NCBI RefSeq assembly: GCF_003724155.1
Contig: NZ_RJJQ01000007.1
Coordinates: 62,001 to 126,000, forward strand
DNA: 64,000 nucleotides
Source: Flexivirga caeni
Lineage (GTDB): Bacteria > Actinomycetota > Actinomycetes > Actinomycetales > Dermatophilaceae
Direction of reading: 5' to 3'
Numbering within the stretch: the first letter of the stretch is position 1; each line of letters opens with the position of its first letter. A program made the translations under genes and the position numbers. Shown here one piece after another: positions 35,631-45,120 of this stretch. Under the pieces are notes generated by a model. That model was not told the DNA's origin. It was given only the letters and a program-made list of their open reading frames with translations, and searched no databases.

Positions 35631-36358
35631 CGATGACCACACCGACACCCGACACGGCCACCACCGGCACCGGCGACAGCGGCCAGGTCGCGGTACGCGT
35701 GCGTGGCCTGATCAAGAAGTTCGCCACCCTGGACGCCACGATCACCGCCGCCGACGACATCGACCTGGACATACCCGCCGGGTCAATCACCGCGGTCACC
35801 GGCGCGTCCGGGTCTGGCAAGTCAACCCTGCTGCACCTGATCGGCGCACTGGACGCGCCCGACGCCGGCACGATCGAAGTCTTCGGCACCACGGTCAGCC
35901 AACTCCACGGGCGTGCCCTGGCCGACTACCGCGGATCCATCGGATTCGTGTTCCAACGATTCAACCTGTTGCCCACCCTGACCGTGCTGGACAACGTGAC
36001 CGCAGCCGCGTTACCCCGACACCGCCGCCGCGCCGACACCAAGGAGCGCGCCCACGACCTACTCGCAGCGGTCGGCCTCAACGGCCGCGAACACACCCTG
36101 GCCACCCGGTTGTCCGGCGGGCAGCAACAACGTGTCGCGATCGCCCGTGCCCTGATCAACGAGCCGAGACTGCTACTGGCTGACGAACCCACCGGCAACC
36201 TCGACTCCACCACCGGGACAGGCATCGTCGAACTGCTCTTCGACCTACGCGAACAACGCGGCACGACCATCCTGTTCGCCACCCACGACCCCACGCTCGC
36301 ACGACGCGCGGATCGCACCATCAGCATCAAAGATGGGCAACTTCAAGGCCGTGAGTAG
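35627..36358 (+). CDS. ABC transporter ATPase (MacB/LolD type)
   Basis: A 243-aa nucleotide-binding subunit. Walker A is TGASGSGKSTLLHLIGALD, the Q-loop is FVFQRFNLLPTLTVLDNV, the signature is RLSGGQQQRVAIARAL, Walker B is LLLADEPTGNLDS, and the H-loop is ATHD. The LDxPxxGxIxxFG and NLLPTLTVLDN spacing is typical of the MacB/LolD exporter class that pairs with FtsX permeases. The ATG at 35627 overlaps the upstream stop; a second ATG at 35633 has better spacing from GAGG. It also overlaps the following permease. Confidence 0.93.
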   Translation: MTMTTPTPDTATTGTGDSGQVAVRVRGLIKKFATLDATITAADDIDLDIPAGSITAVTGASGSGKSTLLHLIGALDAPDAGTIEVFGTTVSQLHGRALADYRGSIGFVFQRFNLLPTLTVLDNVTAAALPRHRRRADTKERAHDLLAAVGLNGREHTLATRLSGGQQQRVAIARALINEPRLLLADEPTGNLDSTTGTGIVELLFDLREQRGTTILFATHDPTLARRADRTISIKDGQLQGRE

Positions 36359-39155
36359 GCCGGGCCGACAGTTGTCTTCAGATGGGAACTCCCCGCATGC
36401 GCGCCGCCTGACTCTGGAAGCGGCACGTGAGCGGCGGGGCCACCTACAACGGCTGCTGTCACCGATGATCCGTCGCGAGAGGAACCGTGGCGAGTCCGGC
36501 GACCAGATGAACCTCGCGGCCATCGCGCGGCGGCATCGTTTCGGACAATCGGTGCTGTTCGCGGTGACGGTGTGTCTGCTGGTGGCGACGGCAGCGGTGG
36601 ATCCGTTGCTGACCCGGTCGTTCGGTGCGGCGTTGGTGTCGTTTCACGAACACCAGCAAGGCGTCGCGGGTAGCTCCGTGGTGCTGCAGTCCGGCGGCAT
36701 GGTTCCGCTCCCCGTGAAGCAGCTGGAGCACGCAGTCGATGCACGTGTGCGGGCGGTGACTGCCCAGCCGATCGCATCGAGCACCGCTCTGATCAATGAC
36801 CTGGCCAACGTTGACGAGGTCCGGCTGCAGCACACGGACGGCCAGTGCGCTCACGTGCACATCATCCGAGGACGCTGCCCGACAGCGCGCAACGAGGTGA
36901 TGGTTTCGCAAGCAGCGGTCAGCCAGACCACCCGACTCAAGGTTGGAGCGTCAGTGCCCGTGTCGGGTGCCTACGGATACCCCACCGCGTACCACCCGAA
37001 TCCGCGAAAGACGCTGCGGATCGTCGGCATCTTCACTGCCTCGGATGCTGACCCGTTCTGGGGCGGTGCCTCCATCGGTGACTACGTGCCGCCCGCACAG
37101 GCCGGCATTCCCGGCCCTGTCGAGTACTGGCTCACCGATAGTGCCACCTTTTCGGGGCCTTTGCCCGTGGCTCAAGGGTTCCCGATCGTGGTGGACCCGG
37201 CCACGTTCAGCTGGCTCGGGATCACCCACACACTGTCCTATCCGGTGAATCCGGCCAAGCTGACTCCCGCCCGGTTGACGGCCGCAGTGGCCGGCATACA
37301 AGCTACAGAAGACACGGTCGGTACCTCCGTCAGCGTGACCGAATCACTCTCGGCGGTCTACACCGCGGTCCGGGTGGACCTTCACCAAGTGGGTCAGATC
37401 CTGCCGTTCCTTCTGCTGCAACTCGGCCTGGTCCTGCTGATCCTGCTGGTGCAGGTCACCTCATACTTCGCGACCGTCCGCCGTGGCGAGGCGGCCGTGC
37501 TGAAGATGCGGGGCAACGGCACAGCGGGGATCCTGCGACTGGGCGCGCAAGAGTTCGCGCCCGCAGCCAGCGCCGGCGTGGTCGGCGGGCTGGCCCTCGC
37601 GTATGTCGTGGACGGTCTCGTCCGCCACTTGTGGTTGCCAGGAACCGTTGCGGCGGCATGGGATTGGACCGCGATGGTGGCAACATTCGCGGCTGCAGCA
37701 CTCGCCGGCGTCGTGTGGCTTTCCTGCTGGTGCCTGATGGCGCGCGAGTCGATCAGTTCGCTGTTACGGTCGCGACCCTCCCTGGGGCATCGGGCGCATG
37801 TGTCGACCCCGGCCGCGGTGCTGGGGGTGATGTGCGTGAGCGGGGTTGCGCTGACCGTGACGCATAACCTGACTGGTGCGCCTGTCCAGCTGGCACCTGT
37901 GCTGCTGGCAGGGCTGGTCGCGATCGCGCTCGGCGCGCTGCTCCCCCCGCTCGCCGCGTGGCTGGTGCGCAGGTTGCTCCGTCGCAGACGAGCCGCGGGC
38001 GCTCTCGCGGTCGCGCAACTCTCCCGCCGCGCCGGAGCATCGACCGCAGTGGCCACGCTGATCATCACCTCGGCCTTGCTGACGCTGAGCGTGAGCCTGT
38101 TCGCACGCGCCGCCGACAACCGCGCCGCACGCGCGGCCGCCGATCTGGGCGCTGCCGCCGTGGTGAACGCGACGGTCGGCGCCGACGTCATGAACGGGCA
38201 ATCCTTCATGAACGCCGTCGACGCGGTGGACCCGCACCACCGCTATTTCACCCCCGCAGTGCAGATCAACGCTTCCTCACCGACGAGCAACACCACCATC
38301 GGAGTTGTCCCCGCACAAATGGCATACATCGGCACCCGCGTTGGCTTGTCGCGACGCATCCCCTGGTCCGCACTCGCCACCGGCGGGCCAGCGTCGCGAC
38401 CGAACGCGCTCATCGCGACATGGACCACGAATGCCGCTGTCGGATCGACGGTTGCCGCCCCGACAATGGATGATGCCAACGGCCTTTACCACGTGGTGGG
38501 GGCTGCGCCATACATCCCAGGAGTGGGCGCCAGCACGATCGTCGTGGACCTCAGGACGATGTTGAGCGCGGGCGACCGCCAGGACAACCTGTCCTACCAG
38601 GTCTTCTCAGCCACCCAGGACCCGCGGCGATTGGCGACACTCCAATCCGCTTTACGCACAGCAGGATTCGCATCCACCCAGGTGCGCACAACACAGCAAG
38701 TCCGCGCCGGGTACGCCGCAACAGCGACCGCATGGGCAACGAACCTGAGCATCGTGGTGTCCGCGCTGTCCGTGCTCGCAGCCCTGACGAGCGTCGTACT
38801 CGTCGCAGTCGCCTCCAGAGCTGACCGCCAACGCGACCTGCGCGCATTGCGCACCGGCGGAATCTCCCAGCGGGTCCTGCAACGAGCGACCGTAGACGAG
38901 TTCGTCCTCCTCGCGTTGGCCGGCAGCGTGATCGGTGCGCTCACAGCGCCCGTCGCGGCCTGGCTGACCGGACCCACCATGCTCTGGTGGTCGACACCAC
39001 CCGCGCAACCCCTGACCCGAACCAGCTTCCAATGGCAATCCGGCGCTATCGCCGCGCTCAGCCTGATCGTGCTCCTCGTGCTCGTCGGCACCGTGTTCGG
39101 CACACGGCTGGCACGATCAGTCGGCACAGAACCCCAAGGCCACGGCGCGAAGTGA
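36333..39155 (+). CDS. Second FtsX-type ABC permease
   Basis: About 940 aa, or 882 if the ATG at 36507 (MNLAAIARRHRFGQ) is used; neither has a clear ribosome-binding site, and 36333 overlaps the ATPase gene by 26 nt. TM1 (SVLFAVTVCLLVATAAVDPLL) is followed by an extracytoplasmic domain. A central helix bundle (ILPFLLLQLGLVLLILLVQV; VATFAAAALAGVVWLSCWCL; VLLAGLVAIALGALLPPLA; VATLIITSALLTLSVSLFA) leads to a second external domain and three C-terminal helices. It differs from the first permease, so the exporter is probably a heterodimer. The gene ends 50 bp before repeat copy B. Confidence 0.85.
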   Translation: MGNFKAVSRPGRQLSSDGNSPHARRLTLEAARERRGHLQRLLSPMIRRERNRGESGDQMNLAAIARRHRFGQSVLFAVTVCLLVATAAVDPLLTRSFGAALVSFHEHQQGVAGSSVVLQSGGMVPLPVKQLEHAVDARVRAVTAQPIASSTALINDLANVDEVRLQHTDGQCAHVHIIRGRCPTARNEVMVSQAAVSQTTRLKVGASVPVSGAYGYPTAYHPNPRKTLRIVGIFTASDADPFWGGASIGDYVPPAQAGIPGPVEYWLTDSATFSGPLPVAQGFPIVVDPATFSWLGITHTLSYPVNPAKLTPARLTAAVAGIQATEDTVGTSVSVTESLSAVYTAVRVDLHQVGQILPFLLLQLGLVLLILLVQVTSYFATVRRGEAAVLKMRGNGTAGILRLGAQEFAPAASAGVVGGLALAYVVDGLVRHLWLPGTVAAAWDWTAMVATFAAAALAGVVWLSCWCLMARESISSLLRSRPSLGHRAHVSTPAAVLGVMCVSGVALTVTHNLTGAPVQLAPVLLAGLVAIALGALLPPLAAWLVRRLLRRRRAAGALAVAQLSRRAGASTAVATLIITSALLTLSVSLFARAADNRAARAAADLGAAAVVNATVGADVMNGQSFMNAVDAVDPHHRYFTPAVQINASSPTSNTTIGVVPAQMAYIGTRVGLSRRIPWSALATGGPASRPNALIATWTTNAAVGSTVAAPTMDDANGLYHVVGAAPYIPGVGASTIVVDLRTMLSAGDRQDNLSYQVFSATQDPRRLATLQSALRTAGFASTQVRTTQQVRAGYAATATAWATNLSIVVSALSVLAALTSVVLVAVASRADRQRDLRALRTGGISQRVLQRATVDEFVLLALAGSVIGALTAPVAAWLTGPTMLWWSTPPAQPLTRTSFQWQSGAIAALSLIVLLVLVGTVFGTRLARSVGTEPQGHGAK

Positions 39156-39204
39156 CCAACCTGGCGAGCGCAAGGGAAGCGTCCTGACCAGTCCGCACTG
39201 ACAC

Positions 39205-39255
39205 CCACGAGAGCATGCCCCGACTCGCCATACCCCCGCAGAAGTTATCCACAGG
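39205..39255. repeat. 51-bp direct repeat, copy B, with a perfect DnaA box
   Basis: Exact match to copy A, in the same orientation, with the DnaA box at 39245-39253. Downstream it continues as CAAGCGCCCCGGCAGC, shared with copy C, and upstream it shares ACA before the repeat with copy C. It separates the ABC module from the DUF4143 gene. Confidence 0.9.
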
Positions 39256-39319
39256 CAAGCGCCCCGGCAGCGTCCGCTACAGCAGTCAGCGCCGGCCCGT
39301 CCAGCTCGCCGCGGTGTGC

Positions 39320-40591
39320 CTACGGACCGAGGAGGGCGAGCGGGATAACTGCGATGCCGTCCTTGCGGCGGTACGCGCGCTGCCCGGTGCTGAGCACCGC
39401 GGCATCCATCAGGCGCGGTCCGACTTGCTGCTTCAACCAGCGCAGGTGTTTCACGTCGTCGTCGCCAATATTGTCCGACAGCTTCACTTCGAGTGCGACG
39501 AGGTTGCGATCGTCCGTCTCGACGATGATGTCGATCTCGCGGTCGCCGTTCTTGGTGCGAAGATGACCGACACGGGCATCTATAGCGTCGGCATAGGTGC
39601 GGACCGACTGGACGGCGAGCGACTCGAAGAGCGCGCCGAGCCAGGTGCCAGTGCTCGGAGTAGGCACCGCACCTTCACCCATCAGGAGCCCGTGTGCGCC
39701 GACGCCGACCATACGGGCCGCCAGCGCTGGGTCGACGAGATGGTGCTTCGGCGAAACGGTCAGGCGTTTCAACGGCGCGAAGGTGGGGATCCACGCCTCA
39801 ACCGGGTCGAGGATGAAGAGCCGGGTCAAGTGCTCCCGGTATCCGTCGACGGTCGCTCGGGCCGGCTTGTCCGGCTCCCCGACAGTTGCCGCGTCGAGGA
39901 TCTTCGTGTAGTCGGTTGTCGAGGCGGTCGCGGCGCCATACGCGCGCAACCAGGCACGGAGAGTTGCAGGGCGCCGGACAGTGACACCGTTCTCCGTGAG
40001 GTCGTGGTCGACGATGCGCGTGAGGTAGCCGTCGAGTTGACGATCACGGTATCTAGCCTCGAGGCTCCGGATTCCGGGGAATCCGGAACTGAGGATCTCC
40101 TCGACGTAGTCCCGGAGTGCCAGCCTGGTCGTTCCCGCGATCGTCGCCGTGCCCGCGTGCAAGTCCCGCAGTGACACCGTTGGCTCTTGGATGCCCCGCT
40201 CGCTCAGCGACATCGGCCGCATGGCAAGACGGATGATCCTGCCCGCGCCGCTGTGGAGTCGCGCGCCTGGTGCGACACCCGCGGAGCCAGCGAGCAGGAA
40301 CCGACCTGCCGCCAACGGATCCTCATCGACCGCAGCTCGCACGCGATCCCAGACGTGTGGCTCCAGTTGCCACTCGTCGATGAACACCGGAGGCTCTGCG
40401 TTGACGACCATGTTGTAGTCGCCATGAACGATGGCTCGGATTTGCGGGTCGGTGAGCGACAGCACCGTCCGAGCTCGTCGATTTCCGGTTGCGGTCTTGC
40501 CGACACCCTTGGCACCCTCGAGCGTCACTGCGGCGATTCCACCCAGCACGTCATCGAGGACGGTGTCGATGACTCGAGGCTTATATCGCAT
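39320..40591 (-). CDS. AAA-type ATPase with DUF4143
   Basis: A 423-aa protein. The N-terminal AAA_14 domain has Walker A GAKGVGKTAT and Walker B VFIDEWQLEPHVWDRV, a sensor-like LLAGSAG, and RPMSLSER. The C-terminal DUF4143 (about residues 210-390) carries a nuclease-like core: GALFESLAVQSVRTYA, the EIDIIVE pattern and VALEVKLSD, where Asp and Glu-x-Lys recall PD-(D/E)xK enzymes. Family members are common, often in accessory DNA, and their role is unknown. It lies between repeat copies B and C. The leader has 23-bp tandem repeats. The ATG directly follows a weak purine stretch (GGCGAG). Confidence 0.9.
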   Translation of the reverse strand: MRYKPRVIDTVLDDVLGGIAAVTLEGAKGVGKTATGNRRARTVLSLTDPQIRAIVHGDYNMVVNAEPPVFIDEWQLEPHVWDRVRAAVDEDPLAAGRFLLAGSAGVAPGARLHSGAGRIIRLAMRPMSLSERGIQEPTVSLRDLHAGTATIAGTTRLALRDYVEEILSSGFPGIRSLEARYRDRQLDGYLTRIVDHDLTENGVTVRRPATLRAWLRAYGAATASTTDYTKILDAATVGEPDKPARATVDGYREHLTRLFILDPVEAWIPTFAPLKRLTVSPKHHLVDPALAARMVGVGAHGLLMGEGAVPTPSTGTWLGALFESLAVQSVRTYADAIDARVGHLRTKNGDREIDIIVETDDRNLVALEVKLSDNIGDDDVKHLRWLKQQVGPRLMDAAVLSTGQRAYRRKDGIAVIPLALLGP

Positions 40592-40603
40592 CTCGCCAAC
40601 TTA

Positions 40604-40690
40604 GCATCTGGTCGGCTTTGTACTAGGCATTTCGTCGCCTCTGAACTAGGCATCTCGTCGCCTCTGAACTAGGCGTTTCGTCACACCAAG
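40604..40690 (-). repeat. 23-bp tandem repeats in the leader of the DUF4143 gene
   Basis: Three full units of 23 bp (40604-40626, 40627-40649, 40650-40672) and one partial (40673-40690) share the form GCATYTCGTCGCCTCTGAACTAG; the unit nearest the gene is the most diverged. They begin 12 bp before the DUF4143 start codon, where an operator would sit. Iteron-like spacing of about two helical turns fits cooperative protein binding. Confidence 0.85.
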
Positions 40691-40703
40691 TCTTCACAGA
40701 CAC

Positions 40704-40749
40704 CCACGAGAACGTGCCCCGACTCGCCACAGGCAAGCGCCCCGGCAGC
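40704..40749. repeat. Degenerate third copy (C) of the 51-bp repeat
   Basis: It matches the first 26 bp of copies A and B with two changes, then jumps to CAGGCAAGCGCCCCGGCAGC, the continuation seen after copy B. About 20 bp in the middle, including most of the DnaA box, are missing. The deletion lies between short CCA/CCACAGG homologies. Confidence 0.8.
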
Positions 40750-40804
40750 CGGCAGGAGCGGATCCCAGCAGCCGCCGGGGCGCGCGCCACGGACAGGATC
40801 GAGC

Positions 40805-42307
40805 TCAGTCGATGTCCACCCAGTCCAGAGTCCGCTTGACGGCCTTCGACCAGCCCGCGTAGCCCTCGGTGCGCTCCTGGTCGCTCCACTGTGGGTCCCA
40901 GCGCTTGGATTCGTTCCAGTTCTGGACCAGGTCCTCCTTGGTCCGCCAGAACCCGACCGCGAGGCCGGCCGCGTAGGCGGCGCCCAGCGCGGTGGTCTCC
41001 GCCACGACCGGCCGCGAGACCGGGACGCCGAGGATGTCCGCCTGCAACTGCATGCACAGGTCGTTGGCGGTCACGCCGCCGTCGACCTTCAGCACGTCCA
41101 CGTCGATGCCGGAGTCCTTCGCCATCGCGTCGGCCACGTCCTTGCTCTGGTAGCAGATCGCCTCGAGCGTGGCGCGGGCCAGGTGCGCGTTGGTGTTGAA
41201 CCGGGACAGCCCGACGATCGCGCCTCGCGCGTCGGCTCGCCAGTAAGGCGCGAAGAGCCCGGAGAACGCCGGCACGAAGTACATCCCGCCGTTGTCGGGC
41301 ACCTGCCGGGCCAGCACCTCGATCTCCGAGGCACCGGAGATGATGCCCAGCTGGTCGCGCAGCCACTGCACCGCCGATCCGGTGACCGCGATCGAGCCTT
41401 CCAGCGCATACACGGCCGGCTCGTCGCCGAACTTGTAGCACATGGTCGTGAGCAGGCCGCTCTCGCTGCGCACCAGCTCGGTGCCGGTGTTCATCACCAT
41501 GAAGTTGCCGGTGCCGTAGGTGTTCTTCGCCTCGCCGGGCTTGAAGCAGACCTGCCCGACGGTCGCCGCCTGCTGGTCGCCCAGGTCGCCGGTCAACGGG
41601 ACTCCGGCGATGCTGCGCAGCGTCACCTCGCCATACCCGCTCGGATCCGACGACGGCCGGATCTGCGGCAGCATCTGCCGCGGAATGTTGAAGAACGAGA
41701 GCAGTTCCTCGTCCCAGTCCAGGGTCTCCAGGTTCATCAGCATGGTCCGGCTGGCGTTCGTCACGTCCGTGACGTGCGACTGGCCGCCGGTGAGGTTCCA
41801 GATGACCCAGGTGTCGGTGTTGCCGAAGATCGCGTCACCGCGTTCGGCAGCCTCACGGACACCGTCCACGTTCTCCAGGATCCACTGGATCTTGCCGCCG
41901 GAGAAGTATGCCGCCGGCGGCAGGCCCGCCTTGCTGCGGATGACCTCGCCCCTGCCGTCATTCTCCAGCGCACGGGCGATGCGGTCGGTCCGCGTGTCCT
42001 GCCAGACGATCGCGTTGTAGTAGGGGCGGCCGGTATGGCGATCCCACACGATGGCGGTCTCCCGCTGGTTCGTGATCCCCACCGCCGCCAAGTCGGATGA
42101 GGAGAGCCCAGCCGTGTTCAGTGCCGTCTGGATGACCGAGGAGGTCCGCTCCCAGATCTCCACCGGGTTGTGCTCCACCCAGCCCGCCTGCGGCAGGATC
42201 TGCTCGTGTTCGAGCTGGTGTTTGGCCACTTCGTTGCCGCCGTGGTCGAAGATCATGAACCGGGTGCTGGTGGTTCCCTGGTCGACCGCGCCTACATAGT
42301 CTGCCAT
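40805..42307 (-). CDS. glpK: Glycerol kinase
   Basis: A 500-aa FGGY-family kinase that makes sn-glycerol 3-phosphate from glycerol and ATP. It starts with [19 protein letters not shown]. The family blocks [34 protein letters not shown] and [13 protein letters not shown] are present, along with [19 protein letters not shown]. The ATG at 42307 begins the homologous sequence. It lies 10 nt after glpF and closes the glpD-glpF-glpK operon. A second glpK lies beyond glpD, in the opposite direction. Confidence 0.96.
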   Translation of the reverse strand: MADYVGAVDQGTTSTRFMIFDHGGNEVAKHQLEHEQILPQAGWVEHNPVEIWERTSSVIQTALNTAGLSSSDLAAVGITNQRETAIVWDRHTGRPYYNAIVWQDTRTDRIARALENDGRGEVIRSKAGLPPAAYFSGGKIQWILENVDGVREAAERGDAIFGNTDTWVIWNLTGGQSHVTDVTNASRTMLMNLETLDWDEELLSFFNIPRQMLPQIRPSSDPSGYGEVTLRSIAGVPLTGDLGDQQAATVGQVCFKPGEAKNTYGTGNFMVMNTGTELVRSESGLLTTMCYKFGDEPAVYALEGSIAVTGSAVQWLRDQLGIISGASEIEVLARQVPDNGGMYFVPAFSGLFAPYWRADARGAIVGLSRFNTNAHLARATLEAICYQSKDVADAMAKDSGIDVDVLKVDGGVTANDLCMQLQADILGVPVSRPVVAETTALGAAYAAGLAVGFWRTKEDLVQNWNESKRWDPQWSDQERTEGYAGWSKAVKRTLDWVDID

Positions 42308-42317
42308 TGCGTGTCTC

Positions 42318-43160
42318 CTAGTTACTGTGAGGGCGAGTGAGTGCTTCGTCGACGTCGCCGGGCTCCTGCGCCTGGTCGTCGTCGGGCAGCGCATTGAGGT
42401 ATGGCGCCAGCCCGAACTTCCAGAGCGCACCGCCGACCAGTGCGCCGATCAGCGGGGCGATGATCGGGACCCAGAAGTAGAGGTTTCCGTATTGATCGGA
42501 CCACGCGTGGGAGTAACCGGTCAGGAACGACGCGAGCCGCGGGCCGAAGTCACGGGCCGGGTTGATCGCATACCCCGCGTCGGTGCCCCATGCGAAGCCG
42601 ATCGCGACCACGATCAGGCCGATGATGAACGGCGCCAGGTTGGCCACGTGCGGCGTGTTCTTGGCGGCGGTCACCGCGAAGATGAGGAACACGAGGATCG
42701 CGGTGCCGATCACCTGGTCGCGGAACGCACCCCACTCGTGCACCGGCAGGCTGCCATTGCCGGGCAGGGTGGAGAAGATGCCCTGCGACTTCAGGGTGTG
42801 TCCGGGGTCGAACTTGCCGATCACCTCGGTGTAGTTCCAGCGCACGATCAGGGCCGCGACGAACGCCCCCGCAGTCTGCGCGAGCGAGTAGGGCAGCACC
42901 TTCTTCCAGGAGAATCCCCCGAAGACGGCCTGCGCGAGCGTCACCGCCGGGTTCAGGTGCGCGCCGCTGATCCGGCCCGCCACGTAGATTCCGAAGGTGA
43001 CACCCAGACCCCAGGCCCAGGCGATGCTGTCGTGTGCCCCGATTCCGCCGGCGACCACCTGGGCGACGACGCCCACACCAAACAGGATCAGGATGAATGT
43101 TCCCAGGAACTCGGCGACCAGTTCGCCGGTCAGGGTGTCTTTCTTGATGAGTCCGGCCAT
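42318..43160 (-). CDS. glpF: Glycerol facilitator (aquaglyceroporin)
   Basis: A 280-aa MIP-family channel with six membrane helices. The two pore half-helices are HLNPAVT and AINPARD. The Asp after the second NPA (NPARD) is the mark of glycerol-conducting members, widening the selectivity filter. The N-terminus is [19 protein letters not shown] polar acidic tail follows the last helix. It stands between glpD (59 bp upstream) and glpK (10 nt downstream), fitting an uptake-phosphorylation-oxidation operon. Confidence 0.95.
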   Translation of the reverse strand: MAGLIKKDTLTGELVAEFLGTFILILFGVGVVAQVVAGGIGAHDSIAWAWGLGVTFGIYVAGRISGAHLNPAVTLAQAVFGGFSWKKVLPYSLAQTAGAFVAALIVRWNYTEVIGKFDPGHTLKSQGIFSTLPGNGSLPVHEWGAFRDQVIGTAILVFLIFAVTAAKNTPHVANLAPFIIGLIVVAIGFAWGTDAGYAINPARDFGPRLASFLTGYSHAWSDQYGNLYFWVPIIAPLIGALVGGALWKFGLAPYLNALPDDDQAQEPGDVDEALTRPHSN

Positions 43161-43219
43161 GCGGCCATCTCCTCGCTATCAGAGGGTTGTAATGCGGTCT
43201 GGACTGCAGGTAGCCGGTG

Positions 43220-44947
43220 TCAGCGTGTTGCCACCACCTTCCGCAACCCGTGTCGCACCTCGGGGGCCTTGAGTCGAGCAACGTCGCTGTCGGCGTCGTT
43301 GTCGAGGGTCTGCGAGAGCCGCTCGGCCTCCACTCGCGCGACGTAGCTGTCGACCTCGCGGTGAGTCGTCTCGTCGTCCCAGCCCAGCACCTGCGCCATG
43401 ATCTCGGCCGCCTCCTGCGCGCAATCGGCACCCCGGTGCTTGGTGTCGATCGAGATGCGGGTGCGCCGGGCCAGCAGGTCGTCCAGGTGCAGCGCGCCTT
43501 CGTCGGTGACGGCGTACTTCAGTTCGGCACGCAGGTACTGCTCCGCCGCGGTCACCGGCTTCAGCAGGCTCTCGTCGTCCTCTGCCAGGGCGAGCACGTC
43601 GTGCAGCATCGAGCCGTAGCGGTCGAGCAGGTGCGTGATCCGCCAGGTCGGCAGGCCGCACTCGGTCGCGAGCTCGTCGGTCAGGTTCTGCATGGCGGCA
43701 TACCCGTTGGCGCCCAGCAGCGGGGTGCGGTCGGTGACCGATGCGGCGATCGAACCCAGGTCCTCCTGCGTCGCATCGACCGCATCCTTGGCCATCACCC
43801 GGTAGGTGGTGTACTTGCCGCCGGCGATCGAGACCATCCCCGGGTGCGGCCGGGCCACCGCGTGCTCGCGGGACAGCTGCGAGGTCTGCTCACTTTCTCC
43901 GGCCAGCAGCGGACGCAGGCCGGCATACACCCCGAGGATGTCGTCCTTGGTGATCGGCGAGGCGAGCACCGTGTTGACATGGTCCAGGATGTAGTCGATA
44001 TCGGTGGCCGTCGCCGCCGGGTGCGCGAGATCCAGGCCCCAGTCGGTGTCGGTGGTGCCGATGATCCACTCCTGCTGCCACGGTATGACGAAGAGCACCG
44101 ACTTTTCCGTGCGCAGGATCAGCCCGACCTCGCCGGCGATGCGATCGCGCGGGACCAGGATGTGCACGCCCTTGGACGCGCGGACCCGGAACCGGCCGCG
44201 GCCGCCGGTCATCTGCTGCAGGTCGTCGGTCCACACCCCGGTGGCGTTGATCAGCACCTTGCTGCGGACCTCGGCGGTGCGGTCGGTCTCGACGTCCCGG
44301 ATGACGGCACCGACCACCCGGTCGGCCTCCTTGAGCACCTCGACGACCTCGGTGGAGTTGCGCACGTGCGCTCCGTAGTACGCGGCAGTCCGCGCGACGG
44401 TGAGGGTATGCCGCGCGTCGTCGGTCTGCGCGTCGTAATAGCGCACGGCGCCGACGAGCGCGTCGGACTTCAGGCTCGGGAAAAGCTTCAGCGCCCCGCC
44501 GCGCGTGAGGTGCTTCTGCCGTGGCACCGAGCGAGCGCCGCCCATCTGGTCGTACATCGCCAAACCGGTTGCCACGTAAGGACGTTCCCACCCACGATGG
44601 GAGAGGGGGTAAAGGAACGAGACCGGATGCACCAGGTGCGGCGCGATGGTGGTCAGCATCAGCTCTCGTTCGTGGAGAGCCTCGGCGACCAGGCTGAAAT
44701 TCAGCTGCTCCAGGTAGCGCAGGCCACCGTGGAAGAGCTTGCTGCTGCGCGAGGAAGTGCCGGAGGCGAAGTCCCGGGCCTCCACCAGACCAGTGCGCAG
44801 GCCACGCGTCGTCGCGTCGAGGGCGGCGCCGCACCCGGTCACCCCACCGCCAACGACCAGCACGTCGAACTCGCCCGTGGCCAGTTCGTCCCACGAACGG
44901 GCGCGTTCCTGGACATCGAGTTTCGCGCTGAACGGCTGTAAGAACAT
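43220..44947 (-). CDS. glpD: Glycerol-3-phosphate dehydrogenase (FAD)
   Basis: A 575-aa flavoprotein that oxidises glycerol 3-phosphate to dihydroxyacetone phosphate and passes electrons to quinone. The FAD-binding GGGVTGCGAALDA motif is near residue 31. ARDFASGTSSRSSKLFHGGLRYLEQ is the GlpD substrate/FAD block. GTTDTDWGLD and IAGGKYTTYRVMA follow. The C-terminal helical domain is complete. The ATG at 44947 follows GGAG by 4 nt. It heads the operon, divergent from the IclR gene across 173 bp with palindromes. Confidence 0.96.
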   Translation of the reverse strand: MFLQPFSAKLDVQERARSWDELATGEFDVLVVGGGVTGCGAALDATTRGLRTGLVEARDFASGTSSRSSKLFHGGLRYLEQLNFSLVAEALHERELMLTTIAPHLVHPVSFLYPLSHRGWERPYVATGLAMYDQMGGARSVPRQKHLTRGGALKLFPSLKSDALVGAVRYYDAQTDDARHTLTVARTAAYYGAHVRNSTEVVEVLKEADRVVGAVIRDVETDRTAEVRSKVLINATGVWTDDLQQMTGGRGRFRVRASKGVHILVPRDRIAGEVGLILRTEKSVLFVIPWQQEWIIGTTDTDWGLDLAHPAATATDIDYILDHVNTVLASPITKDDILGVYAGLRPLLAGESEQTSQLSREHAVARPHPGMVSIAGGKYTTYRVMAKDAVDATQEDLGSIAASVTDRTPLLGANGYAAMQNLTDELATECGLPTWRITHLLDRYGSMLHDVLALAEDDESLLKPVTAAEQYLRAELKYAVTDEGALHLDDLLARRTRISIDTKHRGADCAQEAAEIMAQVLGWDDETTHREVDSYVARVEAERLSQTLDNDADSDVARLKAPEVRHGLRKVVATR

Positions 44948-45040
44948 GGGTCTCCATTCCCTCGCAAGTTTGCGGCGCCGGTGACCGTCGTCGGTGAACC
45001 GAAGGTGATCGGGGTCACCTCGACGCCGCTTCGACGCTAT

Positions 45041-45061
45041 GTGCAGTGCGCCACACTGCAC
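45041..45061. promoter_or_regulatory. Operator-like palindrome GTGCAGTG-N5-CACTGCAC
   Basis: Perfect 8-bp arms with a 5-nt centre, midway between divergent glpD and the IclR gene. Size and place fit an IclR-family dimer site controlling the glp operon. Binding is inferred. Confidence 0.6.
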
Positions 45062-45066
45062 CAGAG

Positions 45067-45093
45067 CCGGCGTTCGGCATCGCCGAACGCCGG
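45067..45093. promoter_or_regulatory. Perfect 12-bp palindrome upstream of the IclR gene
   Basis: Arms CCGGCGTTCGGC and GCCGAACGCCGG flank a 3-nt centre, 27 bp before the IclR GTG. It could be a second operator for autoregulation, or a hairpin in the IclR leader. Confidence 0.6.
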
Positions 45094-45120
45094 ACCCAGA
45101 TGGCCGCTTAGGATAGGTCG

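Noticed and set aside
32562-39253. Replication origin suggested by the DnaA boxes
   Set aside because: Only one box per repeat copy, no box cluster, no A/T-rich unwinding region and no dnaA or dnaN nearby.
39320-40591. DUF4143 gene as half of a toxin-antitoxin pair
   Set aside because: No small partner gene lies on either side; only repeats flank it.
40604-40690. Short CRISPR-like array
   Set aside because: The 23-bp units are contiguous with no spacers, and no cas gene is near.
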